A stretch of DNA of 64,000 bases from JAEUSG01 sp964590225 (GTDB taxonomy: Bacteria > Fibrobacterota > OXYB2-FULL-49-7 > JAEUSG01). Below are positions 63,261 to 64,000 of the stretch, piece after piece (within the stretch, counting starts at the first letter, position 1; every line of letters starts with the position of its first letter). A model generated the notes under the pieces. The model saw only the letters and a list, made by a program, of their open reading frames with translations. It was not told the origin of the DNA and searched no databases. Made by a program: the position numbers and the translations under genes. Location of the stretch: contig CAZPWS010000010.1 of the NCBI GenBank assembly GCA_964590225.1, forward strand, positions 1-64,000. The letters are read 5' to 3'.

Positions 63261-64000
63261 ATGATAAAGGTGATTGCTGTTGAAAAGAGGTCCGCGGCAG
63301 CTCGTGCAGGCATATTGGTGGGCGATGCAATTATATCCATAAACGGTTCACCTATAAACGATATAATTGATCTTTCTTATAGTTCTGCCGATGAGACACT
63401 TGTTTTTAAGATATCGAGAAATGACAGAATCCTTACCGTCAGCGCAAAAAATCCATCGTTAGCAAACGCAGGTATAACAATTGAACCATTTAGAATACGG
63501 CGATGCAATAATCGCTGTATATTCTGCTTTGTTGACCAAATGGCACCAAACCTACGCAGCACACTGTACATTAAGGATGAAGATTACAGACTCTCGTTTC
63601 TTGATGGATCGTATATTTGCGCAACAAATCTCAAAGAAACTGATTTTGAACGGATTAAAAAACTTCACCTATCCCCTCTCTATATTTCGGTACATGCAAC
63701 AGATGAAAAGATTCGTGCGACCATGCTATCCAACAACAGTGCGCCACCTATACTTTCCGTTATTGACAAACTAATCTCTTCGTCCATACAGTTACATACT
63801 CAAATTGTGCTCTGTCCAAAAATAAACGATGGCCCAGTTCTTAAAAAAACTCTAAGCGATCTTGCTCTACGACATAAAAATATTCTCTCGGTTGCAATCG
63901 TTCCGGTAGGCCTTTCCGCACACAGAGATAAACTCCCCATAATTAAACCAGTCACTTCTGATTACGCTAAATTGTTAATTGGCAAAATAAAGCTGTTACA
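63261..64000 (+). CDS. DUF512 family PDZ/radical SAM-like protein, N-terminal part
   Basis: The frame is open from ATG at 63261 to the window edge (246 codons). An N-terminal PDZ-like segment ('AARAGILVGDAIISINGSPI') is followed by 'RRCNNRCIFCFVDQMAPN' with the C-x3-C-x2-C radical SAM-type cluster, 'KDEDYRLSFLDGSYI', 'LSPLYISVHATDEKIRATML' and 'HTQIVLCPKINDGPVL'. This is the standard order of DUF512/TIGR03279 proteins, often near GTPase Der (EngA) genes, whose reaction is unknown. About 200 residues including the DUF512 domain lie beyond the edge. No Shine-Dalgarno precedes the ATG. Confidence 0.9.
   Translation, partial: MIKVIAVEKRSAAARAGILVGDAIISINGSPINDIIDLSYSSADETLVFKISRNDRILTVSAKNPSLANAGITIEPFRIRRCNNRCIFCFVDQMAPNLRSTLYIKDEDYRLSFLDGSYICATNLKETDFERIKKLHLSPLYISVHATDEKIRATMLSNNSAPPILSVIDKLISSSIQLHTQIVLCPKINDGPVLKKTLSDLALRHKNILSVAIVPVGLSAHRDKLPIIKPVTSDYAKLLIGKIKLL

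Overview
The window is gene-dense and moderately AT-rich by eye. It holds 36 complete or nearly complete protein genes plus one partial gene at each edge. I see no tRNA, rRNA, CRISPR array, insertion sequence or prophage gene, and no gene-free stretch longer than about 120 bases. The gene content points to a Gram-negative, lipid A-making bacterium of the FCB group, with Fibrobacterota/Chitinivibrionia-like lineages as the best guess. The reasons are an LpxC-FabZ fusion next to lpxD, ompH, bamA and tamB, a DUF4954 protein, and a giant secreted protein whose C-terminus has the 'QNxPNPFNP' look of FlgD-Ig/type IX secretion signals. This placement is inference; no 16S or ribosomal gene is present.

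Layout. (1) 1-305: the C-terminus of CutA. (2) 310-22228, all on the minus strand. Read in transcription order it runs clpC, tamB, bamA, ompH/skp, lpxD, lpxC-fabZ (an outer-membrane and lipid A block), then nagB, an AAC(3)-family acetyltransferase, DUF4954 beta-helix protein, acyl carrier protein, a membrane TPR protein, a DUF4870 protein, uvrB and a fused radical SAM protein with no canonical start codon. (3) 22336-22734: a small plus-strand YkgJ-type Cys-cluster protein. (4) 22700-27167, minus strand: bioD, two secreted DUF5683-like paralogues, UDP-glucuronate decarboxylase and galE, very tightly packed. (5) 27258-43145, plus strand: one 15.9-kb gene for a modular surface or secreted protein of about 5295 residues. 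It shares a palindromic -10 region with bioD. (6) 43164-59632, minus strand: a 14-gene, 16.5-kb tightly coupled run. It carries a Ca2+/Na+ antiporter, a transmembrane AraC-type regulator, a sulfatase, an RmlD-like reductase, NeuB, a PseH-like GNAT, an aldo/keto reductase, an SpsF-aminomutase fusion, two methyltransferases, a nucleotide-sugar dehydrogenase, a GT2 and two B12-binding-type radical SAM proteins. (7) 59674-62479, plus strand: a phosphate acyltransferase-butyrate kinase fusion and a lipoprotein. (8) 62473-63231: a second YkgJ-type protein. (9) 63261-64000: the N-terminus of a DUF512 PDZ/radical SAM-like protein.

How the genes work together. Region 2 builds the outer membrane: LpxC and LpxD make lipid A, BamA, Skp and TamB assemble outer-membrane proteins, and FabZ and ACP supply acyl chains. 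Regions 4 and 6 supply nucleotide sugars (UDP-xylose, UDP-galactose, a uronic acid) and what looks like an unusual CMP-nonulosonate-type sugar. That sugar could be further modified by methyltransferases and B12-radical SAM enzymes, and region 6 carries its own membrane-spanning AraC regulator. The most promising candidate for an undescribed system is this region 6 operon. The most striking single objects are the giant surface protein, the two gene fusions (SpsF-aminomutase, Ptb-Buk) and the radical SAM gene lacking an AUG/GUG/UUG start.
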